The position numbers were made by a program, and so were the translations under genes. The notes under the pieces are model-generated. The model searched no databases and was not told the DNA's origin. It saw nothing but the letters and a program-made list of their open reading frames with translations. Below are positions 23,368 through 24,581 of a DNA stretch of 24,581 nucleotides, piece after piece. The number at the start of each line of letters is the position of its first letter. Position 1 is the stretch's first letter. This DNA comes from an uncultured Oscillospiraceae bacterium (lineage in GTDB: Bacteria > Bacillota > Clostridia > Oscillospirales > Oscillospiraceae): the NCBI GenBank assembly GCA_934659445.1, contig CAKUHV010000012.1, positions 1-24,581 on the forward strand, written 5' to 3'.

Positions 23368-23533
23368 TTTCAAAAGTGGCAAAGCCACTTTTGAAAAAGA
23401 GTTTTCAAGCAGGTCAGGTTTCGTTTCCCTCGGAAAAGTCGGCCTGACCTGCTTGAGATGTGTTTTTCCCGACGCACATGTCGCCGGGAAAAACGGTTTT
23501 AGATTTATTCCGCCGCCTGCGGGCGGCGGAACC
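23368..23533 (+). repeat. Four-hairpin intergenic element, copy B
   Basis: The 250-nt gap between the lipoprotein and permease genes holds four hairpins and no gene. (1) 23368-23380 pairs with 23384-23396: 13 perfect bp, loop AAA. (2) 23406-23418 pairs with 23443-23455: 13 perfect bp, with a 5-bp inner stem (23424-23428 with 23432-23436) and AAAAGTCGG. (3) 23462-23474 pairs with 23482-23494: one mismatch in 13 bp, loop CACATGT. (4) 23508-23517 pairs with 23522-23531: 10 bp. It starts 2 nt after the stop codon. None of the hairpins is followed by a proper T-run. Placed between the binding-protein and permease genes it could stabilise the upstream mRNA or cut readthrough, which would suit the excess of binding protein such systems need. 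Confidence 0.75.
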
Positions 23534-23616
23534 CTGCGGGGCTGTTTTCTTCTTGTATGCTGCTGACATCTGCACGCCCGCAGCACACAGAAAACGATAT
23601 GTAAGGAGTGTGACCC

Positions 23617-24492
23617 ATGGACAGGCTGACCAAGCTGTGTCACGACGTGGCGCTGCTGTGGGGCAAGTACCACGGCATGTATCTGGACGGTGTGAAGAAC
23701 ACCCTAATCCTGGCCCTGATCGCCACGGCGATCGGCTGCGCCATCGGACTGGTGTGCGGCGTTTTGAACACCATCCCCTACACTAAGAACGATCCCCTGC
23801 CCAAGCGATTTCTGCTGAAGCTGCTGCGGGTGGTCATCCGGATCTATGTGGAGGTGTTCCGGGGCACCCCCATGGTGCTGCAGGCGGTGTTCATCTATTA
23901 CGGCCTGCCCTATTTCAGCGGCAACGCCCTGCGGTTCGACAGCGTGTGGGCCGCCGCCATTCTGGTGGTGTCCATCAACACCGGGGCCTATATGGCGGAG
24001 TCCGTCCGGGGGGGCATCATCTCCATCGACCCCGGCCAGACCGAGGGGGCCAAGGCCATCGGCATGACCCATGTGCAGACCATGGTGAGCGTCATCATGC
24101 CTCAGGCCCTGCGGAACATTATGCCCCAGATCGGCAACAACTTTATCATCAACGTGAAGGACACCTCCGTCATGTTCATTATCACCTTTACGGAGTTCTT
24201 CGCCGCACACCGGTACATTGTGGGAGTGAACAACAAGTATTTCCCCTCCGCCGTCATTGAGATGATCGGCTACCTGACCATGACGCTGGCCGCCTCCTTC
24301 CTGCTGCGCCTGCTGGAGCGGCATCTGGACGGGGAGGACAGCTATGAGCTGGTGCAGGGGGATCAGCTGGTGATGGCCGCGGGGACCTACAGCCACCCCA
24401 GCCGCCGGACTCCCTTTGACGAGCAGAGCCCGGAGTATCGTGAGCGCGTCCGGCAGGAGCTTAAGCACGGACGGACGAGAGGAGATCGCTGA
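23617..24492 (+). CDS. Amino acid ABC transporter permease (probable lysine importer)
   Basis: A 291-residue inner-membrane permease of the His/Glu/Gln/Arg/Opine (HEAT) family. GMYLDGVKNTLILALIATAIGCAIGLVCGVL is the first helix region. YVEVFRGTPMVLQAVFIYYGLPYF is the family signature before the later helices. The ATPase-coupling EAA loop is GGIISIDPGQTEGAKAIGMTHVQTMVSVIMPQ. The C-terminus after the last helix is unusually long and polar (about 60 residues, YELVQGDQ to RTRGDR), beyond what permeases of this type need. AAGGAG lies about 9 nt before the ATG. The stop is 1 nt before the ATPase start. Lysine specificity is inferred from the upstream riboswitch. Confidence 0.94.
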   Translation: MDRLTKLCHDVALLWGKYHGMYLDGVKNTLILALIATAIGCAIGLVCGVLNTIPYTKNDPLPKRFLLKLLRVVIRIYVEVFRGTPMVLQAVFIYYGLPYFSGNALRFDSVWAAAILVVSINTGAYMAESVRGGIISIDPGQTEGAKAIGMTHVQTMVSVIMPQALRNIMPQIGNNFIINVKDTSVMFIITFTEFFAAHRYIVGVNNKYFPSAVIEMIGYLTMTLAASFLLRLLERHLDGEDSYELVQGDQLVMAAGTYSHPSRRTPFDEQSPEYRERVRQELKHGRTRGDR

Positions 24493-24493
24493 C

Positions 24494-24581
24494 ATGGGAG
24501 AAAGTATTCTGGAGATCCGCCACCTGGGCAAGGCCTTCGGCAGCCATCAGGTGCTGCGGGACATCGACTTTACCGTGCAGA
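24494..24581 (+). CDS. Amino acid ABC transporter ATP-binding protein, 5' end only
   Basis: The first 29 codons (beginning MGESILEIRHLGKAFGSH and continuing QVLRDIDFTVQ) match the N-terminus of polar amino acid ABC ATPases up to just before the Walker A motif; the gene runs off the right edge. AGAGGAG lies about 10 nt upstream, inside the end of the permease gene. It completes the binding protein, permease and ATPase order of an importer. Confidence 0.9.
   Translation, partial: MGESILEIRHLGKAFGSHQVLRDIDFTVQ

Overview
The window looks like a chromosomal segment of a GC-rich Firmicute, most likely a gut member of the Oscillospiraceae/Clostridia (Flavonifractor/Lawsonibacter-like). This is inferred from the very GC-rich third codon positions, strong AGGAGG-type ribosome binding sites, consensus TTGACA/TATAAT promoters, WalJ next to RlmH, a C_GCAxxG_C_C protein, luxS-mtnN and a lysine (L-box) riboswitch. 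No phage, integrase, IS, tRNA, rRNA or CRISPR was seen; the content is housekeeping plus small metabolic and regulatory modules.

Layout. 1-3101 (minus): the 5' part of a class I DAHP synthase gene (running off the left edge) and recG. 3237-7862 (plus): a compact run of overlapping or nearly abutting genes, namely a D-2-hydroxyacid dehydrogenase, walJ, rlmH, a C_GCAxxG_C_C protein, mutY and a PflX-like radical SAM enzyme, ending at a strong hairpin at 8104-8142. 8148-10573 (minus): an FGGY sugar kinase and an RluA-type pseudouridine synthase, divergent from hemW (10713-11978, plus). murA follows (12255-13550, plus) with its own promoter. 13612-14782 (minus): luxS-mtnN, the SAH recycling pair. 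14861-16975: a LysR regulator divergent from a second D-2-hydroxyacid dehydrogenase, with two related palindromes between them. 17121-19902: a TauE-type anion permease and an IclR regulator divergent from an agmatinase-family ureohydrolase. 19984-21787 (minus): a marR-MATE efflux operon with two copies of a candidate MarR operator in its promoter. 22022-24581 (plus): a consensus promoter, a lysine riboswitch with an intrinsic terminator, then an amino acid ABC importer (lipoprotein, permease, start of the ATPase). The riboswitch names the importer's probable substrate as lysine.

The least explained signal is a pair of homologous non-coding elements, at 7880-8095 (minus orientation) and 23368-23533 (plus orientation). 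Each shows four consecutive hairpins in the same order. Stems have changed in a partly compensatory way while certain loops and linkers are conserved, and a 17-nt segment is identical. Each copy lies just downstream of a stop codon in the sense orientation. This looks like a dispersed structured repeat or a 3'-UTR/intercistronic RNA family.

All calls come from reading the sequence and from remembered family motifs; no database search was possible.
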